From: Gammaproteobacteria bacterium
Lineage (GTDB): Bacteria > Pseudomonadota > Gammaproteobacteria > JAJFKO01
Length of the DNA: 64,000 bases
Assembly: GCA_021773175.1 (NCBI GenBank)
Contig: JAJFKO010000002.1
Location: forward strand, 114,590 to 178,589
Direction of reading: 5' to 3'
The notes under the pieces were generated by a model, which was given only the letters and a program-made list of their open reading frames with translations, ran no database searches and was not told where the DNA came from. Position numbers and translations under genes: made by a program. How positions within the stretch are numbered: the first letter of the stretch is position 1; each line of letters opens with the position of its first letter. This document shows, in pieces, positions 46,301 to 55,800 of this stretch.

Positions 46301-49150
46301 TTATTGGCATGCCTCACAATCTGGGTCATCAATGGAACACGCTTTCGCATTGCTGACATCCGTTTTAACTGCATTTAATGCACCATCATGAATTGTGGAT
46401 TTCTCTGCATTAGTCGCACCCATCGTACGTAAGTAATATGTGGTTTTCAATCCTCGAACCCAAGCCATTCTATAAAGAATATCAAGTTTTTTACCTGAGG
46501 GTTCACGCATATATAAATTCAATGACTGCGCTTGGTCAATCCATTTTTGACGTCGCGATGCTGCCTCAACTAACCAACGTGGTTCAATTTCAAATGCTGT
46601 TGCATAACGACGTTTTAATTCTGCTGGAATACGTTCAATTTCTTGTAAACTACCATCATAATATTTCAAGTCATTCACCATGACTTCATCCCACAGTCCT
46701 AAACGTTTCAATTCAGCAACAAGGTAAGGATTAATAACAGTAAATTCACCTGACATATTCGATTTTACAAATAAGTTTTGATAGGTTGGTTCAATAGACT
46801 GTGAAACACCGCAAATATTAGAAATTGTTGCGGTTGGCGCTATCGCCATTACATTAGAATTACGCATTCCCATCGTCATTACTTGCTGGCGCAAGGTATC
46901 CCAATCTAAATGATAACTGCTGTCCATTTCTAAATAATCACCACGAGATTTTTGCAGATATTGAATGGAGTCGAGAGGTAATACACCTTTACTCCATAAC
47001 GATCCTTTAAAGCTTCCATAGGCACCACGTTCTTTAGCTAATTTAGAAGAAGCATTAATTGCAAAGTAACTAATTTGCTCCATAGATTTATCTGCAAATT
47101 CTACAGCTTCTTCAGAAGCATAATTAATACCTAGCTTATACAGAGAATCTTGGAATCCCATAATACCTAAACCAATTGGGCGATGTTGCATATTAGAGTA
47201 ACGCGTCTGTGGAATAGTGTAGTAGTTAATATCAATAACATTATCAAGCATACGAATAGCAGTATTAACTGTTTTCTCTAATTTTTTAATATCTAAACCA
47301 TCTTCAGTAACATGAGCTGGTAAATTAATACTACCTAAATTACACACCGCCACTTCTTCAGCAGATGAGTTTAAGGTAATTTCGGTACACAAGTTAGAAC
47401 TATGAATAACACCAACATGTTGCTGCGGCGAACGCAAATTACAAGGGTCTTTATAGGTAACCCATGGATGACCTGTTTCAAACAACATACTCAACATTTT
47501 TCGCCATAATTGTACAGCTGGAATTGTTTTAACATTATTAATTTCCCCGAGCGCGGCCATTTCTTCATATTGAGCATATTTTATCTCAAATTTAGTCCCA
47601 TACAAGTCATGCAAATCAGGAACCTCATCTGGAGAGAACAACGTCCAAGAGCCATTTTCAAAAACTCTTTTCATGAATAAATCAGGTACCCAATTTGCAG
47701 TATTCATATCGTGTGTTCGGCGACGGTCATCGCCGGTGTTTTTCCGTAGCTCGAGGAATTCTTCAATATCAATGTGCCAGGTTTCGCAATAACCACAAAC
47801 TGCACCTTTACGTTTACCACCTTGATTGACAGCGATGGTTGTTGCATCAACAACATTCATAAAAGGTACAATACCTTGTGACTTACCATTGGTGCCTTTG
47901 ATTTTGGCATTCATACCACGTACTGGCGTCCAATCATTACCAATACCACCTGCATATTTTGATAACATCGCATTATCTCGGATGCTAGCAAAAATACCTT
48001 CCAAGTCATCAGGGATGGTTGTTAAAAAGCAACTTGAAAGTTGTGGTCTTAAGGTACCAGCATTAAATAATGTTGGCGTTGAGCTCATATAGTCAAATTC
48101 AGATAATAAATTATAAAATTCAATTGCGCGTTGCTCGCGGTCATCTTCATTAATGGCCAGTCCCATTGCAACACGCATAAAAAAGGCTTGAGGTAATTCG
48201 ATGCGTGTATTATCAACATGCAAAAAATAACGATCATATAATGTTTGCAAACTAAGGTAAGTAAATTTCAAGTCGCGCTCAGCAACAATTGCATTACATA
48301 TTTTTTCTAGGTCAAACGTCGCTAACTCAGGTGAAAGCAATTCATTTTCTATGCCACATTTAAGATACGATTTAAAATAGTCACCATAAAGCATTTTCAT
48401 TTCATTGAATGTTGCTTGTGACTGTAATTGCAAATAAGTTAATGTTTCACTACGTAATTTGTCCATTAATAAACGTGCTGCGACATACGTATAGTTTGGT
48501 TCATTCTCAACTAACGCTCTTGCACTCATAATCAGTGCTAAACTAATTTCTTCCTCTGGAATCCCATCGTAAATATTTTGCAATGCATCTTTAGCAATGG
48601 CTTGCGCATCAATGTCTGCTAAATTTTGGCAAGCTTCTGCAATAATAGTATGTACACGTTCTTCATTAAGAGGAATGCGTTCACCATTTATATTCGTTAC
48701 ATAATTTTGAGCAGCAGTATCGATATATTCATCATTATTGACTTGTTGTTTGCGCTCCTGACGACGTTGTTCGCGATATAATACATAAGCACGAGCAACT
48801 TGCTGTAAGCCTTCGCGCATTAATGCTAATTCGACAATATCTTGGATTGCTTCAATATGAATAACGCCTCCCCCAGGGAAACGTTGTAAATACGTTGCTG
48901 TGATTTTCTTGGTAATTGTCGCAGCAGATTCATGAACACGGCTAGAGGACGCAGCTTTACCGCCTTCAACAGCAAGAAAAGCTTTAGTAATAGCAACATT
49001 AATTCGGGTTTCATCATAAGGGATAACAGCGCCATTACGGCGAATAATACGTAGTTCGCCAGGTTTGTTGGCAACCAAGTCGATTTTATCAGCAGCATGT
49101 AGCGTTTCTGGAATGAGCGCTTCGTTACGTAGAGGAACCTGTTGCTCCAT
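46301..49150 (-). CDS. nrdA: Ribonucleoside-diphosphate reductase alpha subunit (class Ia)
   Basis: 949 residues from MEQQVPLRNEALIPET, with GGGAG eight bases upstream of ATG 49150. Two N-terminal ATP-cone domains (RIIRRNGAVIPYDETRI, and NINGERIPLNEERVHTI) come before the barrel. Active-site parts: QLSSCFLT, NLCTEI, AVCNLGSINLP and the loop APTATISNICG, and a C-terminal redox pair DPDCEACQ. It reduces ribonucleotides together with NrdB. Two cones are more than E. coli NrdA has, as in Pseudomonas and Legionella-type enzymes. Confidence 0.96.
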   Translation of the reverse strand: MEQQVPLRNEALIPETLHAADKIDLVANKPGELRIIRRNGAVIPYDETRINVAITKAFLAVEGGKAASSSRVHESAATITKKITATYLQRFPGGGVIHIEAIQDIVELALMREGLQQVARAYVLYREQRRQERKQQVNNDEYIDTAAQNYVTNINGERIPLNEERVHTIIAEACQNLADIDAQAIAKDALQNIYDGIPEEEISLALIMSARALVENEPNYTYVAARLLMDKLRSETLTYLQLQSQATFNEMKMLYGDYFKSYLKCGIENELLSPELATFDLEKICNAIVAERDLKFTYLSLQTLYDRYFLHVDNTRIELPQAFFMRVAMGLAINEDDREQRAIEFYNLLSEFDYMSSTPTLFNAGTLRPQLSSCFLTTIPDDLEGIFASIRDNAMLSKYAGGIGNDWTPVRGMNAKIKGTNGKSQGIVPFMNVVDATTIAVNQGGKRKGAVCGYCETWHIDIEEFLELRKNTGDDRRRTHDMNTANWVPDLFMKRVFENGSWTLFSPDEVPDLHDLYGTKFEIKYAQYEEMAALGEINNVKTIPAVQLWRKMLSMLFETGHPWVTYKDPCNLRSPQQHVGVIHSSNLCTEITLNSSAEEVAVCNLGSINLPAHVTEDGLDIKKLEKTVNTAIRMLDNVIDINYYTIPQTRYSNMQHRPIGLGIMGFQDSLYKLGINYASEEAVEFADKSMEQISYFAINASSKLAKERGAYGSFKGSLWSKGVLPLDSIQYLQKSRGDYLEMDSSYHLDWDTLRQQVMTMGMRNSNVMAIAPTATISNICGVSQSIEPTYQNLFVKSNMSGEFTVINPYLVAELKRLGLWDEVMVNDLKYYDGSLQEIERIPAELKRRYATAFEIEPRWLVEAASRRQKWIDQAQSLNLYMREPSGKKLDILYRMAWVRGLKTTYYLRTMGATNAEKSTIHDGALNAVKTDVSNAKACSIDDPDCEACQ

Positions 49151-49679
49151 GATAAAACTCCCTTTTATATTGAGTCTGCCCAAGTTCCTTATCCATACAC
49201 CATATTAAGAGTAAGACTAACAGCAGATTTTTTCTCAAAATGTCCCTTTAAAGCTCTGTTTTTTTGATGATTTTTAGTTACCGATTAATTTACGTAGAAA
49301 CATAATTAACCACAACATATAGTTTCGCAAAAAACTTGAGATACAAGATAGAGGGTATTGCGGCAAATTGCAAGTAGATAAGTTGGGGGTAAGTTGTGGA
49401 TAATTTGTGGAATTCCTGTGTGTTTGCTGTTAAGTCGATCAGTCGTGTATTTAATAAGCTGATTGTACACAAAAAACACTGAAGCTTTTGGCTATAAGAC
49501 GACACGACTATTCACAAATTATTATTTAAAAATATCCATCAAGTGCTCACAACAAATCTTTATAACAGCATTTTTTATTTAAGAAACAATGAGTTAATTA
49601 CCAAAAGGTTGGTTTTTTCTTAAGTATTTCTTAATAATATACATATCAATTAATCCATCATTGGGAGTACCTAAAGATC
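49151..49679. promoter_or_regulatory. nrdA promoter region with a DnaA box
   Basis: The 529-base gap between divergent nrdA and the repeat protein gene holds TGTGGATAA at 49395-49403, the complement of the consensus DnaA box TTATCCACA, followed by the relaxed match TTTGTGGAA. E. coli nrdA is regulated by DnaA, so the site may link dNTP supply to replication. A weak NrdR-like ACAACATATAGTTT lies at about 49312. Otherwise the gap is AT-rich with no further structure that I can see. Confidence 0.5.
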
Positions 49680-50924
49680 ATGTATATTCAAATTGACAAT
49701 ACTGAGCATGAAATTAACTCAATCAAACAGCTTAAAGCACTATGTAATGACTATCCTGGTTATAAACAATCTATCGCAGAGCAAGTGCTACAAAACTTAA
49801 ACTCATTCGTTACAGATTTTGCTGACTTATTAAAATTTATCAAAGTATTCCCTGAATATGAAGAACGTATTGCTACATTGGTATTAGTTGCAGAAAATTT
49901 CCGTGTTTTAGTTGAGAACAGTGCAAATAATGATTGTGGCGAACTAAATGAACTTGTTGAGGCTCTGCCAAATCACAAAACAAAAATTGCCGATTTACTA
50001 TTAAATCCCGAGAATTTTAAAAAAATGTTCATTTTTTTTGAGCGATTACAACACTTTATAGAACTTTTCCCTAACTACAGACAACGTGTCAGTGAATTAG
50101 TATTTACAGATAGTACTTTTGAGTCTCTTTTTGAAATGTCATTTGATATATTAGCCTGTGCAGAACTATTCCCCGAACAGCACTCGCGTCTTATAGAATT
50201 TATTTTGTCCCCTAATAATCTCCATATTTTAACTTCAGAACTAGATCCTTTTGAGGATATTGTAGAGACGTTAAAAGAATATAAAACACGTATTGCTGAA
50301 TTCTTATTGCAAGCTAACAACTTCATTGTTTTTGCAAAATCGATAGATACTCTCATCTTATTAAGAGATGTATTTCCTGAATGTCGACAAGCTATAGTGG
50401 CTTGTATAGAAACACATCATGAACATTTTAAGGATTTAATGGAGAAATCTGACGACATACTTGAAGAATATGCAAGAGAATTTCCAGAGGCCTCCGCATT
50501 CTTTGCTCAGCTTGGAGGTAAAGACCCAAGAGAACTACAAAAAACCGTTGCGACCAAGGTATTTCGAGAAGGTAATATAACAGCAGCACAAAGGCTAGCG
50601 ATTAATTATCCTGCAGAGATCTTTGTTGATATTAGAACTGCATACCCCAAGTTACAATTTATTGCTGCACTACTTGCAGTAAGACTGCCAATAGCACATA
50701 CCACTTGGGAAGCTGCCAATCTCGAAATAGAAGAAGCAATAGCAAGAAGTCAAGCTGACGCTCTCCAAACAATGCTAGAAACACGTCGTAGAGCAGGTAT
50801 GCTAGCAGCACCAAATGCCTCTGATGCCTCTGCCTCTGATACTTCTGATGCATCAGAAGCATCAAGAGACACAAAACGGGCTCGATACTCCGCACCACCA
50901 CCAAAATCACCCTCATCACCATAA
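49680..50924 (+). CDS. Alpha-helical protein with 34-residue repeats and a Ser/Pro-rich basic tail
   Basis: The 414-residue protein has at least eight repeats anchored by an FPxYxxRIxE-like motif at residues 25, 57, 96, 130, 164, 198, 232 and 268 (for example FPEYEERIAT, LPNHKTKIAD, FPNYRQRVSE, LKEYKTRIAE). Most spacings are exactly 34, which suits a superhelical scaffold of TPR size, but the motif is not TPR. After residue 340 follow Ala-rich helices and a disordered tail with DASASDTSDAS, then TKRARYSAPPPKSPSSP, which includes a possible nuclear-localisation-like KRAR. There is no signal peptide. I do not recognise the family; an effector for host cells is plausible. Confidence 0.75.
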   Translation: MYIQIDNTEHEINSIKQLKALCNDYPGYKQSIAEQVLQNLNSFVTDFADLLKFIKVFPEYEERIATLVLVAENFRVLVENSANNDCGELNELVEALPNHKTKIADLLLNPENFKKMFIFFERLQHFIELFPNYRQRVSELVFTDSTFESLFEMSFDILACAELFPEQHSRLIEFILSPNNLHILTSELDPFEDIVETLKEYKTRIAEFLLQANNFIVFAKSIDTLILLRDVFPECRQAIVACIETHHEHFKDLMEKSDDILEEYAREFPEASAFFAQLGGKDPRELQKTVATKVFREGNITAAQRLAINYPAEIFVDIRTAYPKLQFIAALLAVRLPIAHTTWEAANLEIEEAIARSQADALQTMLETRRRAGMLAAPNASDASASDTSDASEASRDTKRARYSAPPPKSPSSP

Positions 50925-51051
50925 CAAGTGGTTTAATACATTGTCATATCTGCGTTTTCCCTGTAATTCATTGGTTGCGTAGAACCAAAAACTCTGTAAT
51001 ATCACATTAAATTAAGTTTTAAGTATATACTTTTATTATGAGGGTAAAAAA

Positions 51052-51480
51052 GTGGAAGCCGCTATGAATGACATTAATACTACAGAATCAATTCCAACAC
51101 CCATCGTCTTCACGATGAGTGCTGCACACAAAGTACATACCTTAATAGAAGAAGAAGGGAATTTAGCTTTGAATTTACGTGTTTATATCACTGGAGGCGG
51201 TTGTTCTGGCTTTCAATATGGTTTTACCTTTGATGAAGAAATTAAGGCTGACGATACTGTCATTGAAAAAAGCATAGATGCAAACGAAGAAGAAGATGAT
51301 GATGATGGAGAAGGCAGCAATACAGGTAGTTCAGTTAAATTATTAGTTGATCCCTTAAGCTTTCAATATTTAGTTGGCGCTGAGATCGATTACAAAGAAG
51401 ATATCAATGGTGCACAATTTATTATTCGTAATCCTAATGCTAAAACCACTTGTGGTTGTGGTTCATCTTTCGCTGCATAA
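51052..51480 (+). CDS. erpA: A-type iron-sulfur carrier (ErpA-like) with an acidic insert
   Basis: A 142-residue A-type carrier with all three Cys: [12 protein letters not shown] and the C-terminal CGCGSS. These proteins hand Fe-S clusters to apo-enzymes. GTG 51052 is the start, because AGGG lies seven bases upstream; ATG 51064 is too far from it. Between the second and third strand regions an extra acidic, flexible segment of about 20 residues ([17 protein letters not shown]) is inserted where normal ErpA has a short turn. It is a single-gene unit. Confidence 0.9.
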   Translation: MEAAMNDINTTESIPTPIVFTMSAAHKVHTLIEEEGNLALNLRVYITGGGCSGFQYGFTFDEEIKADDTVIEKSIDANEEEDDDDGEGSNTGSSVKLLVDPLSFQYLVGAEIDYKEDINGAQFIIRNPNAKTTCGCGSSFAA

Positions 51481-51593
51481 TAAATAAGAATAAGAGACCT
51501 CTTTATTCAGGTGAGAGCCTTTTCAAAACAGTCTGAAGGAATTTTCATTAGAAGCGCCCGCTTAGTGACATACATAACGTGTTTTCCTACTTA

Positions 51594-51778
51594 AACAGAA
51601 CTTACGCTAAACTCCAATCTCTTCGTTATACTCATACCCATACCCATACCCAAAGGGCACAGGTAGGGCACAGGTAGGGCACAGGCTAATGTTGTCAAAA
51701 AACCTCATGTATTGTGTATGCTATCGGTTATATTGAAAACATGACTGCCTTGACCTTGGGTTTAGCGTAAGTCCTGTT
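51594..51778. repeat. Dispersed palindromic element, 185-bp copy with internal tandem repeats
   Basis: The ends AACAGAACTTACGCTAAAC and, on the other strand, AACAGGACTTACGCTAAAC form terminal inverted repeats. Inside, ATACCC occurs three times (51634-51651) and GGGCACAGGTA nearly three times (51655-51685). AACCTCATGTATTGTGTATGCT is shared in part with the 46053 copy. It fills most of the gap between erpA and the oxygenase gene. Confidence 0.7.
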
Positions 51779-51838
51779 AAAATTGCAATCCTATTAAATT
51801 TTTCTCCATTTATGTTGTGACAACCGAAATTAATAATC

Positions 51839-52813
51839 TTAATCACTCATTATATTACTTTCAAACTGCTTAAACATCTCAAAATCTGTGTCTTTTTCAA
51901 AGTATGAAATCAGCTTACGTAAAATAGTCGGATCCTCTACTTCAATTTTATTTCCCTCTAATGAATTTAGTAATGCGTCAGGGGCTTTTATTTTAAAATG
52001 TTTTATTAAAGAAACGATATAGTCTTCTCGGCTCTTTAGTTTATTATATATTTGATGATCTGACATCCACCAGAAAGTTAGATTAACGTTGAAATCACCC
52101 AAATGTTTAAAAGAGTGTAGCCAATCAGCGGGAATATATAACATATCAGCAGGATTCAATACGCCTTCATGCTTAATCACATTTTTAGCATTTGGCATTT
52201 GAGCATAGTCTAAATTTCTTATGTCAATATTGCTAAAATTATAATAAGGACTTTCCAACATCCCTTTTAAATATAAGTTTGGAGCATCTTTAGGATCAAA
52301 CAAACAAAAATATTTAGAACCACCAACCTGCACATTAAAATTATCAGAATGATCTTTATCAAAGTGCAACCAAGAGACTGGCCCCCTACCTGAAATCCAT
52401 AAACCAATATTTTTTAATGTGTCTTTTTGATAAAATCCTGGAAGAGAGAAATCTCTAAGCAATGCTTCCAATAACGGGTTATATTCATAATTACATAGAA
52501 TTTTTAAAGCATCGCCAGCTAAAAAATAATAACTTAGTTCATTTGTGTCATTAGATGAAGAAACGTCTTGTAGATATTCCTTTAAGCTGGACTCATAGGT
52601 TTCCCAATCCTTCGTAGAGTTAAAATCAGGATGTATATTGGAAGTCGACCTCATGCGATCCACCTTAATATCACCAAGATTTTCTTTGAAAAATTGCATA
52701 TCCCATTTTTTATGCGCATCCCAATTTATTGCATAGCCTTCAAAAATAACAGGCATCTTCCTTTCAACAAATTTTTCAAATTCTAGTGCTGAAGTAACTT
52801 TTTGAACTTCCAC
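51839..52813 (-). CDS. JmjC/cupin_8-type Fe(II)/2-oxoglutarate oxygenase beside the NRPS
   Basis: A 324-residue cupin_8 protein. Fe ligands are visible: WLHFDKDH with H150 and D152, and H233 in PADWLHSFKHL; NVQVGGSKYFCLFDP, PADMLYIPADW and NVNLTFWW are typical of the family. Related enzymes hydroxylate amino-acid side chains, among them the asparaginyl hydroxylase FIH. It starts 17 bases after the NRPS stop, on the same strand, so it is very likely a tailoring enzyme for the NRPS product. The target residue is not shown by the sequence. Confidence 0.85.
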   Translation of the reverse strand: MEVQKVTSALEFEKFVERKMPVIFEGYAINWDAHKKWDMQFFKENLGDIKVDRMRSTSNIHPDFNSTKDWETYESSLKEYLQDVSSSNDTNELSYYFLAGDALKILCNYEYNPLLEALLRDFSLPGFYQKDTLKNIGLWISGRGPVSWLHFDKDHSDNFNVQVGGSKYFCLFDPKDAPNLYLKGMLESPYYNFSNIDIRNLDYAQMPNAKNVIKHEGVLNPADMLYIPADWLHSFKHLGDFNVNLTFWWMSDHQIYNKLKSREDYIVSLIKHFKIKAPDALLNSLEGNKIEVEDPTILRKLISYFEKDTDFEMFKQFESNIMSD

Positions 52814-52830
52814 TTTATGATTCTCCTCAA

Positions 52831-55800
52831 TTAGGCAGTTTCTAATATTGATTTCACTAAATTTAATACCTGTTTACATATTTCCTTTAATTGTAAATTA
52901 TCTTTAATCCAGTTCTCATGGTCAAACGCCATTGTAATAACATGACATGCTTTGTTTGCCAACATCTCTTCTAAATAATTAGCCTCCGTGTTTTCAGTAT
53001 AATATTTGGTTATTTTAGCAGTGTCCTCGGCTGTTAAATCGAACTGTTCTGGTTTTTTTGCGACATTTATAGGCAGCGCCTCTAAGGCTTTAATTAGAAC
53101 TATGTTCTTCACATTTTCAGCCCAGCTTTTATCTGCTCTTGGCAGATGGTATTTATAATTTATGCTCTCCAAAACTTTATTCGTTAAAGTAATACCTGCA
53201 TTTTTTACTGCTTTTTTATAATTGAAATAAGAATCCACTAAGATAATAGATTCTATTTTGTCCCCTAGGCCAACGAGTTGCCTTGCAATTTCAACAGCCA
53301 AGACACCACCAAAGCTCCAGCCAAACAAATGGTATGGACCTGTTGGCTGAATTTTTTTAATCTGACAAATATAGTCATACGCTAAACTTTCATAAGTGTG
53401 ATAATTTATACTTTCTTCACTTATTTTATTGCGCATGTAATAACTTATATTATTAAAAATAGTTAGATTCAAATCAGCCAATAGTGGCACCATATTATCA
53501 AAATAACTTTCTGCACCACCGCCACCAGGAGGAAACATAAATAGTCTGTCTTGTTGCTCTTCGTTAAACTCCACATAAGGTTCAAAGTCACCAAAGTCAC
53601 TCATGGTATATTCTGTGGTTTTTTTATTTGCACAGCAAGTTATCATGGCTTCTAAGTTTTCTTTGAACACATTAACAAAATGTGTAAGGTGGGATTGGGA
53701 CAAGCTACTTGTAATGTTAAATTGTAACTGCCCACCTAATACTAAACCATTTATATTAATGATACTGTTATCAATATTGAGCTCACTCATTGATACGCCG
53801 CTACTTTCATTCACAACATTCCACTGATCCACTTCACTTCTAGTATTCTCATCAAATTGCCCTAAATAATTAAAACTTATTTTAGGGCAATCTCTAGACT
53901 CATAGCCAATTAAAACACCATAGCCTATACCTTTATTTGGAATGTTCCTTAAGCGCTCTTTATTTTGCTTAATACTTGTAGCAAAATCTTTCTGAACGGT
54001 TAGTTGCACAGGATACATTGTTGTAAACCAGCCTACAGTTCTATTGATATCAATTTCATCTGATATTTCTTCTCTACCATGCCCTTCTAATAAAATATGG
54101 TTAGTATTACTTTTTGTTAATGAAGATAAAGCATATGCCAATGCTGTTAATAAAAGATCATTAATCTGTGTATTATATGCTTTACCTGCTTCCCGCAATA
54201 ATTGGTTAGTGGTTATTTTACTAAATGATAAATCTATACTTATTTTCACATGGTCTTCATCTAACAAACTAATCAATTTATTATTATCTATGTGCTCCAC
54301 TATATTTAACCAATATTTTTTTTCGTCTTGATGCTGTTTTTCATAATGTTTTGCTGTCTCTACCCATTGTCTATAACTACTGCCTTTTAACCCTAGATTA
54401 TTCCCTAAATACAATTGTTTTAAATCTTCTGTTAAAATGCGCCAACTGACTGTGTCAACAATCAAATGATGTAACGCGAAATATAATCTTGCGCTACCAT
54501 CAGCATAACCATAAATATAACCAACACTATATATTGGACCGCTCTCTAAATTAAACTGCCCTTGCCAAGCCGTAAACATTTCTGTTAATTCATCAGAGAA
54601 TTCATTACTCCCTTCTTTATTTTTCATAGTTGAAATATCCAACAAGCGCAATTGTTCACAAGTTGCCTCGTCATTATAGTATTGTTTATATGTTGTCATG
54701 TTTTGCATATTTCTATAACGCAACCTAAACACATCGTGATGCTCTATTAGTTTCTCTACACTCATAGTTAATTGAGTAATATTTAATGCTGGCACTTTAA
54801 CTAGAAATGATTGGTTCCAATGATTAGCTAGACTAAATGCTTGCGAAAAAAACCATTTTTGTATAGGTAATAGATTAAAGCCTCCAGACAAAACGCCTTG
54901 TTCAGTTTTAACGATTATCTCTTCTTTTTTTATTAAACGTTTATTAATGAGATTATCAAATAATTTCAATATGGTTTTATAACTGAAAATATCTTTTACA
55001 CTGATATGGATATCTAAATTTTGCTTTAATTTACTCACTAATTGAATACTTAGAATGCTATCACCACCGAGGCTAAAGAAATTATCTGTAATACCAATTT
55101 TGCTTGCATCAAGATTTAATATTTCTGCATATATGGCACAAACCTGCTCTTCCAACACATTTCTTGGCGAAGTGTAATGTTCCATATTTTTAAACTCTGA
55201 TTTAGGTAATGCTTGGTAATCTAGCTTACCATTTATTGTTAATGGCAAATTTTCTATATGTAGCAACATACTAGGAAGCATGTGATTTGGTAAATATTGA
55301 TTTAAATATGTTAGAACGGCATGCTCATTAAGTAACTTATCCGACACATAGTAACCAACAAGATATTTATTCCCAGTGGGTATCCCATCCTCAGAGACAT
55401 GTTCTCTTGTAACCACAACAGCTTGCTTAATGTCCTCATAATTGCTTAGGATACTTTCTATTTCTCTTAATTCAATTCTAAAGCCACGTATCTTCACTTG
55501 AAAATCATTGCGGCCAATATATTCTACATTACCATCTGCTAGCCACCGTACTAAATCACCTGTTTTATATAATCTAGCATTCTTATACAACTGCTTTTCT
55601 GATTCAGTTTGAAATGGATTTGGAATGAATGCAGTCGCAGTTAAATCTGCTTTATTAAGATAACCACGAGCAAGACCCGCTCCTCCGATATGTAATTCAC
55701 CTATTGCCCCAATAGGCAATGGTGTTAAATTATCATCTAATACATAGGCTGAGACATTATCGATGGGTTTGCCAATGAGATTAACATCCCCATTATAAAC

